In this document: positions 1-14,089 of the stretch, one piece after another
Layout of the letters: each line of letters begins with the position of its first letter
Numbering within the stretch: position 1 is the first letter of the stretch
Assembly: GCA_023846275.1 (NCBI GenBank)
Contig: JAIUJO010000069.1
Coordinates: 2,139,242-2,203,241, forward strand
Length of the DNA: 64,000 bases
Origin: Vanilla planifolia
Taxonomy: Eukaryota; Streptophyta; Magnoliopsida; Asparagales; Orchidaceae
Direction of reading: 5' to 3'
The notes under the pieces: generated by a model
Seen by the model: only the letters and a program-made list of their open reading frames with translations
Told to the model about the DNA's origin: nothing
The model's database searches: none
Translations under genes and position numbers: made by a program

Positions 1-1009
1 ATTTTATTAAGAATTTTTAATTCATTTATTGAAGAATATTTTAAAATTTTGCTTATTCAACGGAAATAAAATATCTAAAATATTAAATCCTTTTACACTG
101 TATTAAAGAACAATGTTTAAAATTTCAATTGAACGAATTTGTAAAATAAATAAAAATATTAGGTAAAGATAATTAGTCCAACGAATTAAGGTAATTTAAC
201 ATTTCTAAAAAAATAAGCTATATGCATATGTAACAAAAAAACAGTCAAGTAATATAGTATATGTAAAAGTACAAATATAAAGTCAAATATGAGGGTAAAG
301 TGGTAAAAGTAAATTATCAACGTAAATTAACAATAATTGTGAAAGAAAATTAAATAATTAATAGTCTCAATATGCTATTATGAGAAATATATTTCTGAAA
401 TTAAAAAAAAATATTACAAAATAAAAATTCTAAAACCATTTATTTTGTTTAATAATGACAATTTAATTTAACAAAATATTTAAATGGGATATCTAAAAAA
501 AAGATTGTGCAATTCAAATCTTGAGAAACATACAAACATAAAGAAAAAAAATGAAGTAAAAATATGAAATTTTACAAATTTAAAACGTTACAAAATATTT
601 GTAATATATTATTGGTAAGTAATGACAAGAAAAAATGTTTAAAAAAATAATTCTAATACATAGTTTTCAAATTGAAACAGAAAAATAAAAAATATTATAT
701 AACATCTAAATGTATTAATCTATGTTGATAAATTGAAATAAAAAAGAAAAAATATTAAATAAAAATAAAATAGAAAATATTAAAAATATCTTTATAAAAT
801 ATTAATGAAAATATCTCACTAATTAGGAGAAGGCAAATATTTTTTTGTAATGGATAAAAAGGGTATAACAGTAAAGTAAAACGCCACCTAAGATCATATA
901 CATAATGTAAACCATATTATGATCTGTGAAATACTCCTTGTTATCTAGGTGCACAAAAAAAAGCATGCTCACGTATGCTTAAGTCTTTTTCATATCTACC
1001 TCGAGCATT
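1..1009. repeat. Direct repeat L, copy 1 (left end outside window)
   Basis: This AT-rich block is repeated almost base for base at 3407-4414, with occasional substitutions and few indels. Examples of differences are gcttattcaa versus gcttatgcaa near the start and tctacctcgag versus tctatcttgag at the end. Alignment begins at base 1, so the true left edge lies outside the window. The copy stops at the N gap at 1010. It has no long open frame. It could be half of a tandem duplication, one of two LTRs of an old element, or a diverged haplotype copy placed beside a scaffold gap. Confidence 0.9.
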
Positions 1010-1032
1010 NNNNNNNNNNNNNNNNNNNNNNN
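1010..1032. other. Assembly gap (23 N)
   Basis: A run of 23 N characters. It falls exactly where repeat copy 1 stops matching copy 2, so the junction to its right is not supported by sequence and the spacing between the two L copies may be wrong. Confidence 0.99.
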
Positions 1033-3406
1033 ATTTTTTAATGTTATTTAAATTATAAAACATAAAATTTTCTATATTTCAAAATTAATAAATTTAAATT
1101 TGTCAAAAATTTTCTTCATAATTTGACGTCAAAAATCTAGAAAATGTAATAATTGTTCACCTTAAAAAATAATTAATAATATTTAAGTAAATAAAAAGTT
1201 TTAATATTCAATCTATATAGAAAAATTGTCTAAGAAAATTTTGAACAACACATGGAACTTTTCAAACAAAATGTTCCACTGCATGATCTCATAACATTTG
1301 GAATGTTTATATTTTTTAATTCTATATATGTCGTTTAGCACACCTTTTTCGATGGTTTAATTAACGTTACTTTTTTTTAACAAATTTTGATAATACTTCT
1401 AAAATTAATTATTTCTTAATTATTTTAAATACTCGAAGCTCAAACTATATATTTCTCAATAATTACATAATTAAATTTGTAAAAAAATTATATTATAACA
1501 ATGATTTTGAAAAGTTATCAGCACTTTTTATTAGATTCTTTTATTTCTTAATTTTTATATTATTTTTATTTTTTATTCCTCGTTTTTAATTTACTTTATT
1601 TTTATTAGAGAACCTCTTTTGACATGGTTTCAAATTACCTAAAATTTTTTGTTATTATATAGTTGAATATTGTAGATCATTTAGTGCCTTATTGCTTTGC
1701 TTACACTATTTAATTTAGCACGTCAATTATTTAATAATTATAATTTATTAAAAAAATTCCTGAAATAATATGAAATAATGTGTTATATTATATTTATTTA
1801 TATATATTATTTGTTTATTTCTATTCGTAGTTGATTTATAATTCAAAATATTATTATGTGCATAACCTTTTAGAAATGAATTTGGACACTATTTTACTAA
1901 AACATTAACTAAAAAAATAACAATTTCGTAATTTAAAGTAAAATAATAGGAAAAGCAAGCAAAACTTAAAATATTAAAAATTCAAAAACGATATTTATTG
2001 GCACTTAAAATGAGAAAATTGTTGATGTTGTAAAAACCAAAAATTCTTAAAACAATTTGCCTAAATTTCTTAAAACTGTTTGTGTCACATATGAAAGAAA
2101 TTTGTGTACTACTGAGGGCAATGAAAATACACTATCAAAAAATAAAAATTAAAAAATTTTTCATTAGAAAATAAATAATATAACAAAAAATATATAATAT
2201 TTCAAAGTTGTCATGAACATCACTTTGATAAGTTCCGAAAAAAACGTATTATATAATTTAAAAATAAAATAACAAAATTAAAATAGGAAAACAAAAAAAT
2301 ACAAAACAAATATGTAAAATCCTGAAAAAAAAAAATTGAAATTTTGCTGATGCAATGCTTATGAGCAAACAAAAAATTTAAAAAAAAAGTAAAAATACCA
2401 ACATACAATATAAGAATAATGTTTTTTATAAGTAAAAACATTTCACTAATACAGCATTACAAAAAATATATTCTTATAAATAAAAGTAAAAATAATTTGA
2501 ACTTTGAATAAAAATAAAAAGGACTTTTCTACAAAAATACATGCAAAAAATCCAACATTTTTTAACCAATTATGAAAACTGTGCACTAAGCAATGAAAAA
2601 CATTTTGAAATACCTAAATTGATTTATAAGAAAGGAGAGGAAATGCCAATTAATATTATCATAAACTTTCTACAAGTCCAACTAGACATCATTAATTTTG
2701 AGGAATTAGTCACTCTTTTCTATATGATCAAGTTACTACTTAATTATCTTATAATATTAATAATTTGATGAATTTTTCTTATCAAACTATTCATGTCGTC
2801 AACAACAAGAATATTTTCTTAGTAATTATGCTACTAATGTTTTTTAACATTTATTCATTCCATTATTTTATTGGATATTTGTATTTTTAAATCTCTACTT
2901 TTTTAAACTTCACATTATAATTTGTGGTTTTGTTAATTTCAATTTTTTAGATCTACAAAATAATTTATATGCATATTATATTGAAGTTACTATTTTTTGT
3001 TGTACTTTTGAGTTATTTATATGCACATAATTGTTCTTAGGTTAATTATTGGATATGTTATAATTTATATAAAATTTCTTTTTTTAAAATTATAATCACT
3101 CATTTATAATGCTTAAACTGAAATATGAAATAAAATTTGTAAGTATTGTGATACATAAATTGAAAACAACTTCAAGACATGTTTTTGTCAGAATAGTTTA
3201 TGTATTTTTATTCCTTAAATTATTGATCCTTTGCTTGTACTAACATATTTTTGTTAATATATGAACATTTTAAAATTTAATTATAACATTTTTCAATTTT
3301 TTTAATCTTTTAAAAATTTTTAGATAAAGCACAAAGAATCAATGCTTTACTTCCTATCAATGTTTTTGCTAGGAAGTAATCATACGAAGCTTATTTTTAA
3401 CAAAAC
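1033..3406. other. AT-rich spacer between L copies, no gene seen
   Basis: About 2.4 kb of A/T-dominated sequence with many A and T runs. Open frames reach only about 75 codons, are rich in F, L, I, N and K, and show no recognisable domain. If the L copies were LTRs this would be the internal region, but I see no primer-binding site next to copy 1 (the gap hides that position), no polypurine tract before copy 2, and no gag or pol residues. Confidence 0.6.
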
Positions 3407-4414
3407 ATTTTATTAAAAATTTTTAATTCATTTATTGAAGAATATTTTAAAATTTTGCTTATGCAACGGAAATAAAATATCTAAAATATTAAATCCTTTT
3501 ACACTGTATTAAAGAACAATGTTTAAAATTTCAATAAAACAAATTTGTAAAATAAATAAAAATATTAGGTAAAGATAATTAGTGCAACGAATTAAGGTAA
3601 TTTAACATTTCTAAAAAAATAAGCTATATGCATATGTAACAAAAAAACAGTCAAGTAATATAGTATATGTAAAAGTACAAATATAAAGTCAAATATGAGG
3701 GTAAAGCGGTAAAAGTAAATTATCAACGTAAATTAATTATAATTGTGAAAGAAAATTAAATAATTAATAGTCTCAATATGCTATTATGAGAAATATATTT
3801 TTGAAATTAAAAAAAAATATTACAAAATAAAAATTTTAAAACCATTTATTTTGTTTAATAATGACAATTTAATTTAACAAAATATTTAAATAGGATATCT
3901 AAAAAAAAGATTGTGCAATTCAAATCTTGAGAAACATACAAACATAAAGAAAAAAAATCAAGTAAAAATATGAAATTTTACAAATTTAAAATGTTACAAA
4001 ATATTTGTAATATATTATTGATATGTTATGACAAGAAGAAATGTTTAATAAAATAATTCTAATACATAGTTTTCAAACTGAAACAGAAAAATAAAAAATA
4101 TTATATAACATCTAAATGTATTAATCTATGTTGATAAATTGAAATAAAAAAGAAAAAATATTAAATAAAAATAAAATAGAAAATATTAAAAATATCTTTA
4201 TAAAATATTAATGAAAATATCTCACTAATTAGGAGAAGGAAAATATTTTTTGTAATGGATAAAAAGGGTATAACAATAAAGTAAAACGCCACCTAAGATC
4301 ATACACATAATGTAAACCTTATTATGATCTGTGAAGTACTCCTTGTTATCTAGGTGCACAAAAAAAAGCTTGCTCATGTATGCTTAAGTCTTTTTCATAT
4401 CTATCTTGAGTATT
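3407..4414. repeat. Direct repeat L, copy 2
   Basis: Second copy of the block at 1-1009, same orientation, offset about 3,406 bases. Matching starts at the attttatta run and continues through the shared tail containing tccttgttatctaggtgcac and the ctcatgtatgcttaagtc region. After 4414 the sequence (tataatcaattgaaagtc) has no counterpart beside copy 1, because copy 1 is cut by the gap. Confidence 0.9.
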
Positions 4415-6827
4415 TATAATCAATTGAAAGTCCTATAACACTTATATAAAAGCATGCCCACACAAGTTACTTATATATGCTTATGTTTTAAAATTGTATA
4501 TTCTTGTATTAAGCTCATCACCTTGTTTAGTGAGTTTGGTGCACATTACACCTTGAGAACTTTTTCTAATAAATATGTTTTACACATAGCTTTCATTATA
4601 TTGAGTTTTCTAATATGTTAATCACTCGTGTATTCTTATTAATTTGAATTTTTTGTTTGTAATGCAAGGTTTTTTCCATTATTAAGAAATTTCTATTATG
4701 GTTAGTAAATATTTTAAATTTTTTAGAGTAGTTTATCAAAAAGATGATTTGCTACTTTTAGGATTAAATATTTTTTGATACACTTATCATTATAATTATT
4801 TTTATTTAATTATAAAAAAATCATCTAAGCTTTTTCCAAAAATTGATTTTCTTATTTATAGTTAGTCATTCATGATTGTTTTGATAATTTTAAAACTCTT
4901 TAATGCTACACATTATTTTAGTTTTTTTGTGTTTATACAGAAAAATTAAGTTGTTTGAAGGAAAAACAAATAGTTATAATGATTGAACACTTGATTGTTC
5001 AACTTTTTTTGGACTAATCTTATTTTTATTAAAATATGTTTATACTATAGAACATTTTTTTAAAAGGCATTTAAATCATGCACCTCAAAATTGAATATTC
5101 ATTAGTAATCTAAATAGCTTGATCAAATGTTCCATCATGTAATTCACTTATGAAAATAAGTGATAAGTTTTGATAGCTCTACAGATGTGTGGCCCAAAAT
5201 GTACCTCAAGGAACCATTCCTTTACCACTTGGTGGACTAGTTCTCAATCTATGATCCAACATGTGCACTTCATTTTACTAAGATTTACAAACCTTATCCC
5301 ATTCTGTTGATATGAAAAATATGATTATTTTATATTACTCATTAATATTGAATTTGTGACACATTAAGTCATGCATTTCATACATGTTATATGCATATAA
5401 ATATTCCTTAATTGATATTTATTATGTTGTTTCCAACAATTATGTTGATCAACTACCATAATTTACAAAAATAGTAATATTGAATATTACCTATGCTTTT
5501 CACATTTTGACCTTTCAACTATCTTATGATACAATCTATATGTAGGGCATTAAATGAAACCTAAGTCAAATGTGAGCATGAGAGATTTTCAACAATTGCA
5601 CTGCTTGTACTATTTTCATAATCTTATTGTACTTTGACAAAATGGCTACCAGAGAAGTGTGTTAAAGTGTGTAATATTGCAAATGCATACAAAATAATGT
5701 CATATGTATCATACAGTATTGTCATTAGAAGATTGGATAAGGCTTAAACTAAGCAACAATAAGTATGTGATGTTAAGTTTGCAGTGTCATATAAGCATGA
5801 GTTATTTTTTCCAATGTATAATCCGCCTTTATGTGCTAAGTCTTGAGAACTTAAATTATTGGTGAGCTAACATATGTGTGCTTATGTGATCTCAAAGTAA
5901 TATTACTACAATCACATTAATCTAGTTGAAATATTCATATTCGTAAGAGTATACAACAAAGTCGTATAAGTTTTGTCAATCATACAAATGACATATAGAT
6001 AGATTCCTATTACACCAATTCATTACTAATAATGTGCTTTTATGATATGGACCTATGTATGGTCTTATTAGAGGAATTGGGTGTTTGTTACAATTAGTAA
6101 TCTTTTTAGTATTATTTTTTTGTCTTCTTTTCATGTATCTGCAAATATCTTTTATTGCCATCTTGATCTTCTAGTACAACTTATTATATGCTACACACAT
6201 CATACAATATTTTCTCTAGTTAAAGAATTTGCTTGGGTAGATTTATCTAACTTGATACTACAATGTATTCCTCAAATAAATATGATTCATTGAAATATGT
6301 GAAATAAATTGATTGGATAAGCACTTCATGTTGACAATATGAATGAAGTAGCGATCGATGAATACGATCTTATGTTTATGGTTGTATGATCATTATCCTC
6401 AGAGCACAACAGTCAATTTGATTCTTTTAAGAATGGGATTCTAACTATTTTAATTTCTTGAATTATGTATTTTCCTTCTATTCATATAAATAAAAGTTAT
6501 GTTTCAATGAATATGACAATGAATCAGTTACTAAGTGATGTTACATATAAAATAAAAATAAAGAAGTTGGTTGTATTTTTCACTATGGTAACATTCTTTA
6601 TCTTATTTGCCCTGTTGCTCTTATATTTAGTGTTTTACTTGCTTCATCAACATTACAATTACTTTGAAGTTTGATATACCAACTTGCCTACATTTTTCAT
6701 AGTGTTTAGTTATTGGGGCATATTAGTTCTTTTATCAATTACACATATTTTGTTATATTATTTCTCGAAGTGTTGTTGTAATTCCACAAACTATATTGCT
6801 CTCTTTTCAGTGACACTATCTGTACAT
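4415..6827. other. Unassigned AT-rich DNA
   Basis: About 2.4 kb without a credible gene. Base composition is slightly more balanced around 5150-5300 and 6300-6450, which may be remnants of an old element, but stops occur in every frame and I recognise no domain. Open frames of 60-70 codons near 6.0-6.7 kb are not convincing as proteins. Confidence 0.55.
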
Positions 6828-6960
6828 CACTACCATAAAAAATGTAGCAAAATTGAGTGAGGTGCCACTTACGTGGCCTTGTGTAAGAATAGAGTGTTTT
6901 GCCAAGTAAACTCCAACCTAGCCAAGAGCAAAAATGTGGCGCTTTTTGAGGTTTTGCATA
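6828..6960 (+). mobile_element. Possible CACTA-type transposon terminus
   Basis: The block starts CACTACCATAAAAAATG, which resembles the CACTA-superfamily terminal motif (CACTA followed by an A-rich stretch). It is followed by a more GC-balanced subterminal stretch that includes ccacttacgtgg and aatgtggcgc. I did not find the matching inverted end (reading towards TAGTG) in the next several kb, and a 3-bp target duplication cannot be tested with one end. It may be a truncated element or a chance match. Confidence 0.25.
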
Positions 6961-9900
6961 TGAATAGACTATGTTTTTTAATTACAAAATATCTATTCGT
7001 TAAATTGTTAAATCTTTCTTAAAATAATATGCTATAATTGGAATTTTACTAATGTATTTTAATGAATATTTTCTTGTATTAATGAATTTATTTTTCTTAT
7101 ATTTTTTATGAAAACTGCTAAGAATTTTTCAATATTCAATTATTTTTATTTCTTAAATATTTAAATTTAATTTTTTTAAATAGGTATTTAATGTTGTTAT
7201 CTTGGTATAATTGTATTTTCTTATAAAAATAACTAATATTTTATTTTCTTAATTTTCAAAATGTTTAGCCTTTTGTACTCTCAAATTGTTTAAACATATT
7301 AATAAATTTCATGTTATTTAAAAATCTTTTTTTTAGCCTTTTGGATTTTTTAATTTTTCATGTCATATATACCTTCTTTTACCAAGGTATATTCTCTGTA
7401 ATTGGCATGAATACACAAAAACATTTTTAAAACTATGATGTTAAATCATCTAATTTATCTTTTTTAGTTAATTTTTTAAAATAATTACAATATTGAATTA
7501 AACAAGTTTATATTTTTAATATGCATCCTATTAATGTTATATTCAATATTTCGAATATTTATTATTATTTAACAGCCTATATGGTTTGTTTTTAGATTTT
7601 TAATAATTTTTTAATTTTTTAATTTTATTTTGGAGATTCTATTATCAAAATCCTTTATTAAAAGATCATACATAAAAATTAATTTCAATATTTAATTATT
7701 TTGCATGCTAAAAATTTTTAAATTAATTATAAAATATTTTATTTAAGCTAAAATTATTTTTTAAAAAACTAGAAAAAATTCTATTGAAGTTAAAAAACTA
7801 AGTTTTTGTTAATGAAGATATTATACTACTTAATTACTGTACTTTTTTGGTTTTCTTTAATGATGACGTATTCATCACTAACTGATCAAGATAATTTTTT
7901 AACATTTATGCAAGATATATTTTTATATTCTTATTTAACATAACTATACATGAGTTGTTTTCCTGGAAATGATTGTACTATGGTATTCTATTTAATATCT
8001 TCATGGTTTACGTCTCTTCTATATCTTATTGAGAAAACTTTTTGTGGCTTAAATTATGTCTATTTATTAAAATTTAAATTTTTTTTTTTAATTACTTTTT
8101 GGGTGTATTATTCTTGCACTTGTCACAATTAATCTTTATTTTGTAATGATTTTTTGAAATGTATTATACAATCTCATCATAACACATCTCTAAAAACGTA
8201 ATCCTATATAAGATAGACTATAGGAAGGCCTAATCTAAGTGATGACATGCCCTCTCTATTTTCATCATAAGAATGGTTAAAGATGACCGAAATGTCCATG
8301 TTTTTTTTTGGAATCTTGACAACTATTTTATCTTTCAATGTAATCTAATTTCCACATTTTGTGCTTCTATTCAACTATCAATTTGTTTTTCACAAATTGT
8401 TTTATAATTATTGTTATGAGAATGTTTTGGTAAATGAATTGTGTAATTCAATTTTAGCAATTTTGAGTTTGTGCTATTTAATTATTTTCTTTTATGTTTG
8501 TATTTTATTTAAATTTTTGACATATTAATTGATGTTTGTTTATCTTTGACAATGAACAATGTATTTTGTTAGTAAAACATATACATATTTTTAAAATTAT
8601 CATGTTTTAATGATTTGGGCATCTTAATGATTGTTTTACATTATAATCTAATGTTTCATAATTCATTTTAATCATTTGAGATTTTTAATTATAATGAGAA
8701 ATTTGTGAAACTCATTTAAAATAAAAAATCCTTCACAAAACATAGTTTTGAATACTCCTTATATTTTATAGAAGTTTAATTTGATGCATTATCCAATTAA
8801 TTTTAAATGTTAAGGATGTGTTATTATCGTAATAATTTGATGCATTTTTAGATTTCTTGTATTATTTTTAAGCACCAAATTTTCAATAATGTATGAATAT
8901 TTAAATTCCTATTCAAGTTATTTATTTCATAGTTTAATTATTTCTTGCAATATTTCTTTATCACATAACATCATCCATTCAATAGCAATAAATTTTTTAA
9001 TATATTATACAATTGAAAAACTATTCTAATATAATACTATATTATATTATTATTCTAATTCCTTTGAAAATTTAGAATTATTTTTCACAAGATAAGTTTT
9101 TTTATTATTTTTATCTACTTTCTTATTTGAAAAAAGTCAAAATATGTTTTTAGGATATGTTTGTCATTAAAATTTCACCCAAATTATTTTAAATATTTAA
9201 ATATTTTTACTATCTAACTAACACATTTTTAAACATTCTTCTTTTTTATTGTCATTATTATAGCTACATGCATAATTTTTAAATTTTTTTAAAATAAATT
9301 GTTTTTGTAATTTTATACTTTGGAGCCGCTTGGGTTTTATAATTTTGTTGATAATCAAAATATTTAATCGTTCAACTGTATATTGCCTTAATAGTTACAT
9401 TTTGTTACATTGCTCTAAACTTTTCTATATCTATATCAAAAAATTCTTTATCACTGTTGTTCAAAAAATGACATTTTTAACAGTATTTTTGAAGTGTTTT
9501 TAAATATTAAAACTTTTTTATTATCTTGCTTATTTTCATGTATTCAAATTTTTTTTACTAAAATAATAATTATAATTGAATTACAAAAAAACTTTAAAAC
9601 AGGTCATGCATACGAGCTTTATAAATTTTGTTTATTTTTCTTTAGATCATAATTCATTCTTTGTTCTTTTGACAGTTTTTATTTTTATGAACATACTTAT
9701 CAACACTTTTTTGTATAATAGTTTACCAATAGAGGTCTTTGTTTTTAATTCCTTTTTTATGTTTTTTTTATTTTCTTATAGAGTAATTCTTATTTATTAT
9801 TCATTATTAGTACTGCTTTTGGCAACTTCCTTTGCAAAATTTTTTAACATATTTAATATTGTATATTATTTTTTTGGTATCTCTTACTGATAAGGAAAAA

Positions 9901-10199
9901 TATATTTTAATCATAGAATAGCACCAATAAAATTCATCTATCGAAGATGTAGTTTTCATAATCAAATAGTCTAAATCATTTTGATCAAGAGGCACATGCA
10001 TAATTGCTCTTTTAGTAATTATTTCAAGCCAATAGAATATTTTAATTAAATGATTATGCTTAATAAAAAATATGAAAATAGTATGAATAATAACGTAATT
10101 TTGGCCATTTAATAAATAGTAGAGCTTTTGAATAATATGGATGAATGAGTCTTTTTATAATCTTACAAAAATTTTCAAGACATGACATTAAAGGTGTTT
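6961..10199. other. AT-rich DNA, no gene seen
   Basis: About 3.2 kb dominated by T and A runs. The longest frame (104 codons at 9576-9890, + strand, opening on TTG rather than ATG) reads almost entirely F, L, I, Y, S and N, as translated AT-rich DNA does. No RNA gene or mobile-element protein was recognised. Confidence 0.6.
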
Positions 10200-10530
10200 G
10201 CAGCCTATAATGAATTTGATTTCTATACACTACTATTAGTTGTCAAACTTCTAAAAGCAATTTTCTACACAAGTCAATGAAGCTATTAATTTTAATTATT
10301 TCTATCTCTTTTGATTAAAATACTTATGCTTGATTAATAATTTTATATTTAATGTTACCTATTATGTCTCTTTTATTGCTATTTTCTATCATTGTAAAGC
10401 TGTAGTATTATGTTACCTTTCTTTCATTATTGTAATGATTTAGCTTACCTTTCTCTTAGCAAAAGGCCCATATTTAGTATTTGTTATTAGTTATTTTTAT
10501 TATATGTGGTCGAATGCTCATTTTAAGTCA
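10200..10530. repeat. Weak fragment related to repeat units A and C
   Basis: The stretch with ttgtcaaacttctaaaagca, tctacacaagtcaatgaagc and ttattgtaatgatttagc reads like a decayed copy of the part of A near 13,300-13,520 and of C near 48,690-48,890 (ttgtcaaactctcaattaca, ttcacaagttagcaaag). The match is patchy and based on word order only. It may be a stray piece of the same family just upstream of unit A. Confidence 0.35.
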
Positions 10531-11200
10531 TATTACCAAAAAGTCATTTGTATAGATTTTAATTTTGATTGATTCTCCTATTTTATAATTTCTATAAAAA
10601 CTTATTATTAAAAAAATTAATAGATTTTAAATTAAATTTAAATTTATACAAAATCAATTTTAGATGTTTATTTAAATATTTTAAAAATACTTTTAAGCTA
10701 TTTTTTGAAATATTTTTGCTAGAAAAGATATTTTTATTTCCAATTATTTGTTCATTCCATACTAAACAAAACTTCAATATAGTTCAAACCAAAATTCTCT
10801 TTTTGAGAGAAGAAATTTTTGAAGTGTTCTATGGCTCAAATTAGTTCTTCAACAAAAAAGTTTAGGTAAAGATGGTTCTATTTATAGGCTTACACTCTTT
10901 TGTGATAATTTTTATCTCTAATAAAAAAATAACGAATTATTTAAAATCTATTGATAAAGAAATATGAGAAATAGTGAAAACTTCTTTAATATTCTCACTA
11001 AAAAAATCTCATAGAATATTTGTCATTGTCCATTGTATACTGCTAAATTTAATAGAAATGTGAGTTTAAAAATAACTTATAAAATTTGGCATAAGTTAGT
11101 GATGACTTATGAAGGATCATTTGAGCAGAATCAAATAAAAAGTGTAATAAGAAAAGAAGAAGGCGTTGAAGATTGAATGAGTCAAAGTAATCATTAAAAG
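10531..11200. other. AT-rich flank of unit A, no gene seen
   Basis: No domain or RNA was recognised. Two overlapping short frames on opposite strands at about 10,570-10,840 are consistent with chance in A/T-only codons. The corresponding flank of unit C (before 44,900) does not match, so the shared family boundary lies near 11,200. Confidence 0.5.
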
Positions 11201-12464
11201 TGAGTGAAAGCAAATAGTAACATTGTTGAACATAGATACGTTGAACCTAAAATGACATAGGTTCTCAATTGTAATAATAAAAATCAAGAATTATGCATAT
11301 AAACTTTGATTAATAATATTTGACTAAAAAAATTTTGTAAACATAAATGAAGAAAATTTAGATTTGAGAAATAAATTCTAAAATATTCAAATTAAAGAAA
11401 TAAGGAAAAAGAATGTAGCTGAAAAAAACCAAGAACTCTAAAACTTATTTAGGATTATCATAAACCACAACTTAAATATGAAATTTTTATTAATTTTAGA
11501 ATTAATGTTATCATAACATTTAATCTTTTTTTAAAATTTTGATTTAAAAAAATAGAATATACCTTAAATAATATTTTGCAGTAATTGCTATTAAAATAAA
11601 CTAAAATAATTTGGAAGCAATTATGTCAGTTGAACATAAACTATAGAACAGATTGTAATTAGAAAGAAGTGATTTTCTTAAAAAAATAAACTAGTTCAAT
11701 AATTATTTGAAAAATTCATAAAATTTTAAGTTTATTAAAAATTTATAAAAATTAGATTCAGTCAATTTGAGTGATAGCAAAAAACGAAAGAGAATGGAAA
11801 TTGAAAGAAATAAATATGAATTAAAAAGGAGCATTATTTTAGTCATGTCATATATGTTAGTATAGTTTATCTTTATTTTTTTTAGATATTTATTTTGTAA
11901 ATAATTTATGTTATTTTAATTTTATTAAAACTTCTATTGTCATCAAAATTCAGAGATTGTTTTAACGTTAACCTCTAAACATAGTGTTTCGTTTGTTGAT
12001 AGCAAATTCAAAGTATTTTGAATAGATTTGACGAAGTTAATTTTTAGATTTTAAATAATTGATACATGTGTTTTGTGGGAAAACTTGAATAAGCAGAATA
12101 ATTGTGAAATCCCACGAAGGTCATCTTAGTCAGACTAAAAAACTACTGTGAGATATAGTTTAAATTTAATTTTAGGTATTTTAATTTTATTTTAATTAAA
12201 ATATTATGTTTCTTTAGAATACTTATTATGAGACACAAAAATTAAATCTTATCAAAAGTAATATTCTTAAAAAAATTTTAGGTTCTCAAAAGCTCAATCC
12301 ATTCTATTTTGCTTTCTTGAAAATCTTGTTATATTTTTTATTAATACTTAGTATTGATTCAGTGACATTTACAAAATATACATTATAATTATAATAATAA
12401 AAAATAAAATAATACTAATTAAAATAATGCTAACTATTAGCAATAAAAAACAAATGTCTTTACA

Positions 12465-12860
12465 GTGCTTAAAACACTTTGGTTGTCACTAAGAGGTCTG
12501 GAATGTAAGTCCTTAAACTTATCTGCAAGTTGAGGTACTAAGAAAAGTTGCGAACATCGTTATGTTCGTCTTAGAATCGGCTAGTACTCTCCTATTCACA
12601 TATATATTGTGTAACAAAATACTAATAGCACTCGTAAAGACATCTCGAGCAAATGATGGGGCAAGGAACACTAAATAAGTTGGCTTTGAGGAACACGTAA
12701 AGCTTTATATAAAAAAATATATTTTTACAACTTCACAATATAAGGCTAAAGCAAAGCCTTCTTCTCGCTGGACAAGTTTTAAAATTGTGGGACTAACAAG
12801 AACTGTTCGATTATGCAATTTCTTGATGGAACAACCTCCATGTTATCTATCTTCTTATAA
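12465..12860 (-). promoter_or_regulatory. Conserved promoter-like block in unit A
   Basis: Among the best preserved stretches between A, B and C. Read on the minus strand it has a GTCCCAC box (+ positions 12,787-12,793), then a TATA-like ttatataaagc (about 12,711-12,722), then a GC-balanced downstream part ending at the gacctcttag word. Boxes in the same order occur in B (20,565-20,960) and in weaker form in C (47,905-48,290). This may be the promoter part of a dead LTR or other element. A transcription start is inferred only from the TATA-like box. Confidence 0.4.
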
Positions 12861-14089
12861 AGTCTGATATCATTAAATAATTGCATGATCAATTTTTATT
12901 GCATTTGTAACATCTAAATTTAGCCATCATGCCAAGATTTAGGTCTAACAGTTTTGTTCAAAGACTTTTTCTAAACATGCCCATAAAATCTCATTTGTTT
13001 GATTGTATAGTTTTCCTAAACAATAAGTCTCGGTTCAATCTATTCAAGTAATTCATGCGCAACATCTTTTCTGAGCTATTTTTTTAGCCTTTAGAATATT
13101 TTCTTTACCTAAAAATCTTTCAATAAAAATTAAAAAAATAGATAGAAACAATAATGATTATTTTTCTTGTTTTGATATAAATAAGTGAATTTTTTAAGGA
13201 AATGGATTGATGAATTTTCATATAATTTCAATAAAATTTAAAAGCCACGATATTCAAGCTGTTAGTATCACATAATAGTTGTTGCTACTATAGCTACTTG
13301 CTTCAATTACCAAACTCCTAGTTGTAATTTCTTCTTAAGCTAGTTAGGTTATTAATTTTTTCCATTCATAATTGGTCTAATTAAGATACTTTTGCCTCAT
13401 TAATTATTTCATAAAGCATAAGATTTTTTTGTTTTAATTTTGATTATGAGACTATAGTAACATGTTTGTTTTCTTTCGTTGTTGTGAGGGTTTAGCCCAT
13501 TTATCATTTGGTGAATGTCTTATATTTAGTTTTTCTCTTAGATTTGGTTAGGGGTGAATGCAAGCTTCTTTTAAATTGTCCCACCCAAATATTACTTCTA
13601 TATATTTTAACTCTTATTGAATTTTTATTTTATGTTATTTAACAAATTATATTTATTAAAAAATTAAATTTATAACTTAATTTATAATTTTAATAAAATA
13701 ATTTTGAACTGTTTAATCAATTTTTTTGTAAGAAATTTAAATTTTCATTCTTAATTATCCACCTGGTTTTTGTAGATCCCCATTTCATCAAATACATATT
13801 ATGAAGTTCTATTTAGTTAGGGCATGGTGAATTGTTAGGAATAAAAATTATTTTTTAAAGAATAATTTTAAAAATATATTATGATATTTTTAATAAACTT
13901 AAGAATATCTTTAAAAGCTTATTTTAGTACATAATACTTTTATTTGAAAATATGTTAAATCTCTTAGAATAAGTTTATTTTGTTCTTATAATTTTTTTTT
14001 TCATAATTACGAAAAAAACTTAAAAAAATAGAAATGGCAAAAGAATGTTTTTTAGTTGGTTCTACTTAAGTTTATTTGGCCAAATGATA

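Noticed and set aside
9576..9890. 104-codon + frame, hydrophobic
   Set aside because: Opens on TTG; almost only F, L, I, Y, S, N and V from AT-rich DNA; nothing resembling a known membrane protein family and no homologue elsewhere in the window.
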